A stretch of DNA of 64,000 bases from Cloeon dipterum (Eukaryota; Arthropoda; Insecta; Ephemeroptera; Baetidae): contig NC_088788.1 of NCBI RefSeq assembly GCF_949628265.1, positions 35,884,335 through 35,948,334 of the forward strand, written 5' to 3'. Shown here piece by piece: positions 48,762-59,640 of the stretch. Made by a program: the position numbers and the translations under genes. The notes under the pieces are model-generated. The model saw only the letters and a program-made list of their open reading frames with translations. It was not told the DNA's origin and did not search any database. How positions within the stretch are numbered: position 1 is the stretch's first letter; the number at the start of each line of letters is the position of its first letter.

Positions 48762-48930
48762 CCACCGGGTTGGTAGGAGGCGCCACTAGTTGGTTTTCGC
48801 ACCTTACCAGCGTCTTTTTTGACAAATTTCTGGCGTTTTGATCATAGGCCTCGGTGAAAAGATGGCTACGATTGGGCCAAAGCTCCTCTGCGGCCACTCG
48901 GGCCCCATGTTATTGGACTGAGCAGAGGTT
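48762..48930 (-). repeat. Repeat family C, inverted copy
   Basis: Read in reverse it matches the copies at 26785 and 61325. Examples are 'ggttggtaggaggcgccact', 'ggcgttttgatcat', 'gaaaagatggctacgattgg' and 'aaagctcctctgcggcc'. Confidence 0.55.
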
Positions 48931-49676
48931 TAAAAAATAATTCGATTCTTATTTCTCCTTGCAGGACTAATTAATTATTTTTTAACTGTGAATCTTTCGG
49001 CTGAAATACAATCCGATTTCTTAATTAGATTTTAGGATTGGCGTTCAGACTAAAATCAACAGGCTTCTGGCTGGTATGCGATGAAGCCCGTATTTTGCAG
49101 ATCTTAAATAGGTGTGCTGTCCCCGATCTATTGCGATGTTTTAATCAAGCGGCGCGCGGGCAATTATCTCCGTTTAATCAGCCGGCCCGATCTCATTTTC
49201 AATCAAATCGTCCATTAGACGCACGAATAATTTGAGAACGAAAGTGTCAGTGCCACGTTTTTTGCTTGGACTCGACGACGGGCCACTTTGCATAACTAGT
49301 TGGTCCAGCCGCAGCAACATCCCTACTGACACACTGAAATATATAAAGAAGTGGCTCCGTTTAAGACCAGAGTCTCTTACGACTGCCTAGGCACAATCTT
49401 TCATTGCAAAGAAAGAATTTGTTGACGCCTTAGACGCGCAGCTTTTAATCTTTATCGGGCAGGTGGACGCTAGTAAATTTTATTTTTATATACCAACCGA
49501 ATTAGAGTTGCGGCGAGTTTTGTGTGCTAAAATGCCATTTTTAGTTTTTTGTGAGGTCTGGAATTTAAAACTTCTACGTCAGCAAACATTGGATGGTATA
49601 ACGCGTCCTCGTCTTTGAATTTATTGTTGAAATGTATCATTGCAATTAACCTTGTTGAAAATTTATGAATTTATTT

Positions 49677-49950
49677 AAAGAGGATTGATACTGCGAAATC
49701 CTGGAAAATGCTTGTTGCCAATGCCTTAGAATTCAGTTGAAGCCAAAATTGACCTAAAAAGCAGTGTAAATTTTTTAGAATAGAAAAGTGGCTTCTTACT
49801 GAAACCTTTTTTTTCACAACAAAGAGTTTCCCTAAAATGTTTCGTACGCTGTTGGACAGATCCTGACGAGAGGAATCGAAATCTGTCAAGAAATGTGGTC
49901 AAGCGCTGGAAACGTTGGAGAAAATTGGAAACATTTGAATTTTTAAAGTA
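49677..49950 (+). repeat. Repeat family A, long form
   Basis: It opens with 'aaagaggattgatactgc' and includes 'gaattcagttgaagccaaaa', 'tttttcacaacaaagagttt' and 'gaggaatcgaaatctgtcaa'. It is the closest match to the copy at 3395-3645. Confidence 0.65.
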
Positions 49951-51889
49951 GTTATTTTTTATTGTTGCTAAACAACTCCTTGCATAAAACAATTAAAATG
50001 AATTTCAATTGGTGACCTGTATCGATCCACTCTCTAACCAAGCCAATCCTGCTTTAACCTCAATAAGCAGCTGCAGTGAATTATTTATTTCAACTTTTAA
50101 ATCTTTAAAAAAATAAAGAAAAATTATGTTTCATGATATTTAGCTTTCAAAGCTTTGAAGAAAATAAAAAGCTAAACTTTTTAACCACTTTTGAGAGGGC
50201 TAATTTCATTTTCAAGTCGTTTCGCAAGCAATTAGACCATTGCAATTAATTCTCAATTTTAACCCTTCGTTTCATCTGCACAATCCGTTGCAATATACAA
50301 TATTTGCTTTAACCGTCGTAATGCCTATAATTTCGGCCAAACGCGCGTCGTCCCATCAAATGAATATCATTCTTTATTTTTTATAATATCAAACGTAAGT
50401 CTATGTGTATATCTTGCCGCACCGATCTTCCTCGCGCGCCACAAAAAGAGAATTAAGAACACGCGATACCCTTTACGGACGGGCCATTTAGAGAGTAAAC
50501 GCACTGCTTTTATGGCGATCATCATCGTCTTAATGCAGACAAAAAACTAGAGCGTAGCTTATTCACAGAGAAATGCATAAAACAAAATATTAACCTCACA
50601 CACAAGTGGAGATTCTTTCGAGAGATGAACGCGTGTGTCATTTTTTGTTGCACTTATCCCAATGTATGGCCTAACTTTATCGGGCTCGCCTATCTGGCTG
50701 AGCTTCGATGCTTTCTAAACTGGAAAAGGGTTATCTCTATAAAGAAAAAAATTAAGTAAATTGGAAAATTCCAATTCTCAGCTTGTTTAAACGTGACAGT
50801 CGGTTTCAGGTTATATCACTTTGTTATTTATGTGAAAATTATTAAAACATGATTTGATATTCAAAGCACATAGTTTGCATCGATAAATTTTGCTTTTATT
50901 ACCAGAAGCGAAAAAATTGACACGTAGCGTTCGCACAAATTGATCGACATTCGAAATTCCAATAAACATCGCTTTAATCGTCCTCCTCTGTAATTATGCA
51001 AATGAACTTCCAGAGCCTAGTTTTGGTCAAAGTGCGGGTTTACGCATCTGTGACTATGTAATTTGAGTCGCATAAATTTCGGAAAATCAGGACTAGTGAA
51101 ATAATTTGTGTCATTGGAAGCGCGGTTTCTTGTTGCAGGCCGACAAGCAATATTCTACATGTTAATTACCACAAAATCGACACCGTCGCTTCGAGCTGTC
51201 GCATTATTGAGAGCCATTGGAATGTTGTGCAAGGGATTAAAATTCAGTAGTTCCAAGAGAGGCTGCTTCCTTGCCTATAAATCTTGGCGGCCAGTTTGAA
51301 GGTTAATATAAAATCAAGCAGCATCAGAGGCAGGGGAATACCGATGGCACGAGCCACCACCGCTCTGCTTTTATCTTTTTATGGCCATGCGGCGGCACAC
51401 ACTGGCCAAAGTAAAAATTATGATTTGGTACTGCCACTGATTAAAATATAAATCAAAAGGCTAGATTAAGAAACTGGATATTAGCCACTTGCTCCCTGAA
51501 TAAAACACCAATTCAAGGATGTCGTTTCCATCCGTATAGATTGAATATCACGAGCAAGACACGGAATCATGTTTTGGATTAACGATATAATATCTCTCTG
51601 ATTCAGCATTATCTGCCCCTAATAATATTCTTTAATTTTTTTTGCTTGTAGCTGAATCGCAGCTGACTAATTTCTAAACTAACGTGTGATCAGTTCACTC
51701 TTGGCCAATATTTCCATTTATTTTATTTTGCACATGATAGAAGCCACTTCTCCTGCAAAAAATATTTTTTAAATTTATTTCGAATCAAATTTCGGTATCA
51801 TTTGGATTTTAAATTAAAAACTATTGTAGCTTAGAAAGAATAGGATGGTTATTTGGACCGACTAATCAAGCACAATGAATAAGCCCTGG

Positions 51890-52330
51890 CAATATTACCA
51901 AAAATTTGTTTAGGGGAAGTTGAGGAGAGTCGAACGGTGTGCAATTTTTGCAATTTTGACTGTCAGAACCCAAGATTTGGTGGTAAAAATGTAAAAATAT
52001 TGTGTTATTTGTCGCGCGAAGCCAATTTATGGCGATAAATATTGTTGTGGGCGTTCAATAGGTCTAAAATAATGTCTAGTCCTAGATAATATGGTTCAAA
52101 GGTGAAATAGTCGATTCCTCACATACCGAGGCTAATTATTAATTTTTTAGAAAAAATAATTAATCATGCGTGAGAACAGGTTTTCGCCAAACTGAACAAA
52201 TTAGACTGTTTTAGACGATTCCGAGTTTAGTTTATCTGGCTTAAAATTGCATGATATAACCTCATGATGATTTGAAGCTCAGAATAGAAAGAGTTGAACG
52301 TCTAAAATCAACAGCCCTACTTGGATCATA
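51890..52330 (-). repeat. Repeat family B, long arm
   Basis: It starts with 'gaagttgaggagagtcgaac' and 'ggtgtgcaatttttgcaatt', then continues with sequence shared with 15780-16095, including 'gtctaaaat' and 'acagccctac'. Confidence 0.5.
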
Positions 52331-53234
52331 ATTTTAGTTATTTGATTCATTTTTAGCCAGATTAACTACCATACCTTCACGCACATTGACTAAAAGCTGA
52401 AATGATGAATCGAGCCCGCAGAGTCACAGTTTTAACTTATTCCCACACCCGGGAGTCGGTGAACGCCTGATAAAAAGGCTTTGCTCGCCGCGTATACAAT
52501 GGAACACAAATCAAAATCCGTGTGGTGGCTGAGCGCATCTCAACACGTGCTCAAACGCTTTTCGTCGTAAAACGTGGAAATTTACGAGCAGACAAAAGCA
52601 GCTTACAAACACACAGTGCAGCCAATCCGCTCTGTCATAATAACTAAAAAAATCTTTATCTGGCAAACGCAATGACATATTGATCCTCATGTAATCCAAT
52701 TAATAATGTTTTGAGGTCACTCATGTATGCGAGTCGGCAGCCGGCTGGAACAGCTCTTCAACCCCCGTCCGGCGGCCCACCCCGTCGCAGCAGCGGGGTG
52801 ACGAGTTGCGCGCAGATGTCGTAATGAGATAATTGCTTTCCCACCGGCAGGCCAGGCCGGCCCACTCTGCTCTGCGAGTCGAAAAGCCAGCCAGCCAGTG
52901 TACCAAACGCATGTATATATACAGATAAAAAGGTCACGTCTGTTGATGCAACACTCGTCAATCCTACTGCCAGGGATTATGGTTGTTTCAATTGGATTCA
53001 CACCCCGGGCTGCGAGAGAAGCAGAGAAGAGAGGGTTGCGCCACTAGCCGTTATTGCTTAACACTCCAATAAACACGAAGAATGGGATGCGCATTTCGCG
53101 AAAATGAGTTTATGCGACACTCGCCTTTTTATTGCGGTGGCACGGTTGGAAGTTGGAAGGGTCTGATCAAATTTGGAACGGATCGCTTTTGACTAAAGTA
53201 GAGCTTTGCAAGCCAATAATTAAGAATTAATTTA

Positions 53235-53420
53235 GCAACAGTTTGAAATAATCAAATCATGACCGAGGGTAGTTCAATTTCAGATTTTACCAAATTTCTC
53301 GAAAAATTAACTGATTTTTCGCTTGATTTCGATTCCTTCTCGTGGCAATCTATCCAATGGTGTGCGAATTTTAAGGAATGTGAAATAGATCGTCAGACAG
53401 TGCTTGATTAGCATGCAAAA
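53235..53420 (-). repeat. Repeat family A, short form, inverted
   Basis: Contains 'gcttgatttcgattccttct', 'ctatccaatggtgtgcgaat' and 'cagacagtgcttgattagca', the complement of the plus copies. Confidence 0.55.
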
Positions 53421-55064
53421 GTTTGAGCCGTTTTTCTAACAAATTTTAATGGCATTCTGCAGGATATTTTTAGCATAATCCTATTTTTTAGAGAATTTTT
53501 TACTGTTAAATTTCAAATATTAGAAAGCAAACAAATTGTCATTGTCTTGAAGAAAGCAATGTGAATGGGATATAAAAAGAAATCTTCGTTGTTTGCTTTG
53601 AGAAGTGGGAGAAATGAATATATTTAAATATCATATCTCGCCAAGCCCTTTTGGAGTATTTATTAAATTAGACGCTTGGCTGGTTATAAATTTTTAAACG
53701 CGAGCGCCTAGTGAACTGCATAATAATAATCAATGGAGAAGACGCACCTTTCCACTCCGTTATAGCGGACGGAAATCTTCTACTCTCTCAGCTGAATGCG
53801 TATATTAATGAGGAAACACACCGCTTTAATGTAACATTATAATTATGATATCCCCGTTTGGGCAAGCACAGAAATCGGTCGGCAAGCTGCGTTTATGGCA
53901 CCCTATAAATTACAGGAGCCACTCGTAAATCGGCCTATTTCATTTAACGATGCACTAACAATTAATCAGCGATCGTTTTAGAGATTAGGCCAACAAAATA
54001 ATTTATGCTCTTCACAGCAATTTTCTATCCTTTCGGAACGGATTTTGCCATAATTTGGAAATTTAGGTGGCCACACACAGCCGATCAGGGGTAGACAATT
54101 ACTTTAAAAGCGCACCCTTTCACTAATGTCGGCACTTTGAAGTCAAAATAATGAAAGATTTGACTGCAACATCAGTAAAATTGCTTTAAATAAAAGCAAT
54201 CAAATGGCCAAAATTGAAAATAAAATTGTTATGCCGTTTATTTGGTAGAAAGAAACGCAATTCTTAAAACTCATCGTAAAAAAGCTTTAATTTAAAATTC
54301 AAAGAGACAAAGTGTTATTTATTATTTACTGGATCAACCAAAATTTATTAAATTTCACTGCACACGTAGTTTGTTCTGTTCATACAGGAAAGACACTGAT
54401 GAAATATTTCAGCAACATGAGAGTGTCATAGGAGCTAAAATGAATATTCTGTCGTTTGAGTTGGATTTGCGGCGCTTAGTGAGAACCGGCGGCCGTCATT
54501 TGTTCCATTGCGCCGCTGTGGAGAATGGAAACGCAATTTTATTCGCGCTGATAGATAATGTTGCCTGGCGACCGGAGCATACAAATATACGTAGTGTGTG
54601 TGAATCTGCCGGGTGCCGAGCGAGCGCAGGGGTTGGCGGGCGATAATGAGGGCGAGGAGCGAGGGTGTCTAATCCCGGCGCTCTAGAACGACTCCACGCG
54701 GCTGCGGGTACGCTGATAAGCGCCGCCTTCGCGCTTCAATGACGTCAAAGGGCCTCTCGAGGGAACGTGCCCCGGTACACACCCCGGCACACCGACTAGC
54801 CACCCCTGGACGAGTCCCTGTCTAATTGACTTTCAGGCCGCCATGTTTTGCCATTTGAATTACGAAAAACTCCACTACATAAAAATTGGTTCCAGAAGAA
54901 CATCTTTATTTAAAAGCCCTTTTTAGCTATTAAAAAACGTTTAATGTTTCTAACTAATTCAAAACGTTTTAAATCGTCCTGCGTTGTTTAAAACAGGAAT
55001 GTCAAATTTCCAAATTCCAGTTATAAAAGTACAAAAATCACCTCCATTAAAAATATTCACCTTT

Positions 55065-55290
55065 CGAGTCTGGGGATGAAATTATAGCCAATAGGAGTTC
55101 AGGGTGAGGGGTGAGCACCCTAAAAATTATTCCGTTCACCAGGGGAAGTCAAGCCAAGTCGAACGGTGTGCAGTTTTTGCATTTCTGACCATTAGAATCC
55201 GAGATTTAGCCTTCAAAACATTTGAAAATGTTGAAAAAAATTGTTTTTAAAATTCAAATTAGAGTTAAACAAGAGGTAGAGTCAAACAAA
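55065..55290 (-). repeat. Repeat family B, partial arm
   Basis: 'ggggatgaaattatagccaa', 'gggtgaggggtgagcaccct', 'caccaggggaagtcaagcca' and 'cggtgtgcagtttttgcatt' match the 28535 and 56388 copies. Confidence 0.6.
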
Positions 55291-56387
55291 GCCAAATATC
55301 ACTATGAAATTTTCGCACACTCCACATTTAATAAATATCTAAGACCTGAAGCTCATATGTCACTCTCATAATACGTTTGTGAAAGTTGCTTGTTAATCCT
55401 TGTAATGCCTTCTCTTTCATTCGATTCAAATTAAAACCCAATAAAAATTATGGTTCACAGAGGCAGCGCATCACCACTAATGCGCAAATGAATTACTTTC
55501 ACTTTTAGTACATGTGGCCCCAATTGAATTAACTTTTAATGCTTTTTATGAACAGATTCGGTGCAATTTTCAGGTTGTGAAACTATACAGCCAAAAAGCT
55601 CGCTTGCTTATACTTCCAAGTGTGTCATGACTCATGAGCGAGATAAATTGGCCAATAAAACAATTTGAATATGCATCTTTTGCAAAAAAAATACTTACAT
55701 TCCATCAATTTATAACATTTCAAGAAAATCTGTTCATGCAAAATAAATAGCAGAATATATGATTAAAACGGTAGCAAGCTTGGCAATCAGGCATTTGATC
55801 AATAGAGAGGCTGCTCTCCTCATTTTGATTTGTAGATTTGCGAATGATTGCCGATAAGATCAACAACTTGAGCTGATTGAGTCATGCGTTTCATATCGCA
55901 ATATTATAATTTTAAAGAAGGTTAAAAAAGACGCAACATATTAAAACATTACTTTATGGAAATGTGCACTATCACCGAGAAAATCTGGAAAGAAAAAATA
56001 TTGCGAGAATATCAAGTACTTTATTCAAGCAATAAAGTAAGAGCTGCTCGTCCACGCACGTGTTCTTTCAAACGGCATGGTAGATATCACGCACAGACCA
56101 CACGGACTCACACACCAGTTGCTTCGTATACACATATATTTTTTGGAAGGCCAGCCAGCGGCTCAATTTTTACCTCCCAAAGCGGCACCGCCGGTCGCGT
56201 CGAGTGATATAGGCAACCAGCACGAACGGAGTGTCTGGCTGTTTGCATACACGGTCAAATTACAAGGAGCTTGGCTTTTTTCAGTTTATGACAACCTCAT
56301 TGCGCTTATTCTCTCGTTATTGACATCTTTGAGTTATTTTTTTTTTTAACATGAACTAAAATCGAGATGGTTTAAAATATTCACTAT

Positions 56388-56762
56388 TCGACTCGGGGGA
56401 TGAGATTATGGCCAATAGGGGTTGAGGGGTAAAGGGTTAGTGTGAGTACAAAAAAAACTATTCAGCTCACCAGAGGAAGTCAAGCCAAGTCGAATGGTGT
56501 GTGGTTTGTGCATTTTTTTTTTGAAAATCAAAATTGAATATCTTGAAAATATATGAAGCCGAACAGCACCCTGAAAGATTCACACAAGTGTACACGTACC
56601 CTGAGTTCACTTTTGAGGGTCGTTTCAGGATTTTGGATTTTCAAAATCCAAAAAACACCTGGAAATTTCCAAAATGAGCCTTGTTGACGTTTGACCTTGA
56701 CCGATGACCTCCAGTTTAGTATTCATTCGATCGGGCTTGACGAGAGGAGTTCAACGCACACC
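56388..56762 (-). repeat. Repeat family B, complete arm
   Basis: It runs from 'gggggatgagattatggcca' to the terminal 'caacgcacacc', the complement of the GGTGTG end. It lies about 110 bases from the tRNA-Ser gene. Confidence 0.6.
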
Positions 56763-56874
56763 TTAACTGTTAAATTGCAAGAACTCGCTCTCAAGAAATT
56801 ATCAAACATGATGTCCCATAAAACCTGCAAAAATAAAAATACTTGGTTTATAGACCAAAAATTATCAAAATATT

Positions 56875-56956
56875 CGCAGTCGGTAGGACTCGAACCTACG
56901 CTCCCAGAGGGAATCTGATTTCTAGTCAGACGCCTTAACCACTCGGCCACGACTGC
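56875..56956 (-). tRNA. tRNA-Ser (anticodon AGA)
   Basis: It decodes UCU. On the minus strand the acceptor stem GCAGTCG pairs with CGACTGC, followed by discriminator G (56875). The 5-bp anticodon stem TCTGA/TCAGA holds the loop CTAGAAA, with anticodon AGA. A long variable arm (TTCCCTCTGGGAG) marks it as a class II serine tRNA. The T arm has GGTTCGAGTCC. A and B boxes (TGGCCGAGTGG and GGTTCGAGTCC) are intact. No intron is present. Confidence 0.97.
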
Positions 56957-57185
56957 TGGTTGAAAGGTGCGGACGAAGGTTCAATCGATAATCATTTGCT
57001 ACTTGGAGACCAAATTATCAAAGCTTGATTTATAAAATTAAAGTACGGGACATGATGATGCTATTTAATGCTGTCCCAAATCCTGTAGAAAGGAACCAAG
57101 AAAAAAATCTATTTTTAAATTTAGAAAGAATTTTAAATAGCTTTGAGGGTTGGCAGCGTACGGCAGTTTTCATGCAAATCAGAAC

Positions 57186-57258
57186 GGTCCTGTGGCGCAA
57201 TGGATAACGCGTCTGACTACGGATCAGAAGATTGCAGGTTCGAATCCTGCCAGGATCG
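57186..57258 (+). tRNA. tRNA-Arg (anticodon ACG)
   Basis: It decodes CGU, and CGC/CGA by inosine at the first anticodon base. The acceptor stem GGTCCTG pairs with CAGGATC (one G-U pair), with discriminator G. The anticodon stem TCTGA/TCAGA encloses the loop CTACGGA. The T arm is GCAGGTTCGAATCCTGC. There is no intron; a T run (57262-57267 region) follows as the Pol III stop. It sits between the two serine tRNA genes. Confidence 0.96.
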
Positions 57259-57911
57259 ATGTGTTTTTGTTTTAAATTCAATGAAGAGTTAAATAATCTC
57301 AAAATTCATCAGCATCAGTTTTTTTGAAAATTTAATTAAGTTTTCTTTGGCAATTTGAATTCAGTTTGCCGGTGGTTGTACAAGCCTGCAGAAGCATGGC
57401 CGTAATGGAAACTGGTCGATTTAATTGGAACGGAGGCGCAGAGTGTTGGTTCGCCCGCCTGCCTGCCTTCTCTCCCTGGGGAACGCCGTATCAATTGGCA
57501 CCACCACTGTGCTGAAATTCCATTCAGCGCGGCGCAGCTCTGCTCGTGTCAGATTAAAACTCTTCAGCACGACGTTTGCTCGCTCACACTCTATTCCATT
57601 CCATTCTATACGCCCCGCTTTCCAATTTATCTGCACAAAGCCACGCCAACTTCATTCGCAGTGTGTGTCACTGTCCGAGCGGGACGTGCGAATGAACGGA
57701 CAATGCGCCGCGCTGCGTGCGTGTATATTTGTATTCATTTCCTTTGCGGATTAAATGAGAAACAGTTGGCGCGGCTTAATTACAAATTTTTCTAAATTAA
57801 CACTGCAATTTAATCATACTTTTGGTTTTGCCAATCGTTTGGCTCGGGGTATAATTACCAAATAACTCGGTCGACATTTCAACACAAAAATCGGCGGAGT
57901 AGTAAAAACGG

Positions 57912-58200
57912 CCACTTTGGCGGGTTTTTGTCTGAAACCTAGCAAAAGTGCGACAGGAGTGCCGGCGACCAATCAGAGAAGGGAGACGTGGATCCAGACA
58001 GCAGCGCCACAGTGATAGCCTGTGGAAGCGAAGTGTAAAAAAATGACACAAGTAGTCTAGCTGCTTGATGGCCTGCCTGGTTACTTGCACTGGTTGGCAC
58101 TGTGGCGCTGCTGTCTCGATCTCATACCCTTCTCTGATTGGTCGCCGGCGTTTTGAAGCACTTTTTGCTGTGTTCAGTTCAGACGAAAAACTGTCAAAGT
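57912..58200. repeat. Long inverted repeat (hairpin) between tRNA genes
   Basis: The left arm 57912-58014 is complementary to the right arm 58098-58200. The core GCCGGCGACCAATCAGAGAA is perfect, and GACAGCAGCGCCACAGTG is also perfect; outer parts are interrupted by small gaps. The spacer is 83 bases. It could be a foldback MITE or a transcribed hairpin. The GC-rich core stands out from its AT-rich surroundings. Confidence 0.75.
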
Positions 58201-58763
58201 ACATAACGGTTTTGTTACGTTTCCACCGATTTTTGGAATTTTCCGGTATTATACTTTAAAGAAAATATGCACCATTGTCTCTAAAACTATCAGGTGGTTT
58301 GAGGATAATTTATTGGATTTGTCAGAGGATCGAGGTACTAGCAATATAAGAACAAACTACATTAGACGTACTAAAAATAAAACATTTCTAACGAAAATAA
58401 AAGTAGAAATGCAATTTAAATTAAAATATTATCTTTTGAGCTTTTTCCGTTGTCGAATGATTTGAAAAGGGCAAATTAATATATTTAGCAGCATCTATCG
58501 AAAAACTGTAAAAAATCGGAAAATCACATCTAAAACTCAAAATCAGTAATTTGTTCATAGAATTGGATGCCTATGTAAGATTTTGTGTCAGAGATTTTTC
58601 TTTCTTTTTAGCTGTAGATAATTTTAAACACAATATTAAGTTAATTAGTGCGCCAATTAGCCAATGAAATTTTTTATAAGACTATTGGTTGTCAGCAAGG
58701 CTGACCCACAAATGAAAACACTTTCAAAGCCTGACGGAATTTCTGTTTCACTCTTCGTAAGCA

Positions 58764-58845
58764 GCAGTCGTGGCCGAGTGGTTAAGGCGTCTGACTAGAA
58801 ATCAGATTCCCTCTGGGAGCGTAGGTTCGAGTCCTACCGACTGCG
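58764..58845 (+). tRNA. tRNA-Ser (anticodon AGA), second copy
   Basis: Identical over all 82 bases (discriminator G included) to the gene at 56875-56956 but on the other strand, 1.8 kb away. The anticodon AGA lies at 58797-58799. A run of six T (58849-58854) directly follows and serves as the Pol III terminator. Flanking sequence is unrelated to that of the first copy, so identity is confined to the gene. Confidence 0.97.
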
Positions 58846-58859
58846 AAATTTTTTCAAAG

Positions 58860-59500
58860 TCTTTCCTGCGTTTATCATTGATTTTGAAATGTCGAACATT
58901 TTGCCAAAAGATTCAAAAGTTGTCAAGCAGCTTTGCATAAAAAAGATAAGCAAATGTCTTAATAGTAATAACATCTTCGTAAATTAATTTGTTTGTAAAA
59001 TCAAGGTAATTGCCGAAATTGCTTTTATTTAATAACTGGGATTTAGCAGCAAAAACGAGCTCTGTAAATAAAAAAAAATCCAGCGGCAGTTTCAGCTGCT
59101 CGGAGTAGAACTGGTTTGTTTAAGATAGTTTGGTTAATGTGTTAGTCGGGCGCAACACGTGTCTTCCAATGGAGGAATAAAAATTTAGCTTCTTTCAGAT
59201 GCGCGCCAGGTACGTTTTACCATATTTAACTCGGCATTGGGGTTCATTTACTTGCAAGTAGCCTTGTAGCCGCAGCAGGCAGGTGTTGCGCGCAAGACTG
59301 ACTCTTAGATGTTTTAAGTGCTTAAAACTTCACATCAGGAATGATAAATACGCAAGGCGTGTTTTTAACCAACACAACTAATTCATTTAAGAAAGAATAC
59401 TAATTTTATGCATTTTCGGGGATTTCCAGACATCTGCATCAAAGTCCACGATTAAAAGATATGGTAGCGTATTCCTTACAAGATAAAAACTTACGATTAA
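58860..59500. other. Intergenic stretch between tRNA-Ser and PSMA5
   Basis: AT-rich, no exon or RNA gene recognised. Confidence 0.4.
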
Positions 59501-59506
59501 TTTATT
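59501..59506 (-). terminator. Poly(A) signal of PSMA5
   Basis: AATAAA on the minus strand, 135 bases after the stop codon at 59641. Confidence 0.5.
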
Positions 59507-59640
59507 TGAAACCAATTCAAGAAATACAAAACCAGACCGAAGAAAGGTGAATAAATCTTGTAAGAATTAGATGAATCCGTTTCTCTTCACTTGAGCCAAA
59601 ATGTAACGTAAGTAAGGTAAGCTGAAACGCAAGCAACCGT

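Larger units (their letters stand above)
36611..56874. other. Gene-poor 20 kb, no supportable gene
   Basis: I found no exon with a recognisable domain on either strand. Contents are repeats of families A, B and C and short simple repeats, (CCAT)n at 40125-40146, (ACGG)n at about 40164-40175 and (CAGG)n at 42806-42831. There are also AT-rich DNA and scattered CpG-rich patches (46260-46500, 52730-52870, 54600-54830). The longest open frame (36876-37370, minus) has no splice context or known motif. Confidence 0.4.

Noticed and set aside
57030-57302. 90-residue minus-strand frame
   Set aside because: Its middle part is the antisense translation of the tRNA-Arg gene.
57912-58200. microRNA precursor
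   Set aside because: Arms of about 100 bases with an 83-base loop are far larger than an animal microRNA hairpin; a foldback element fits better.
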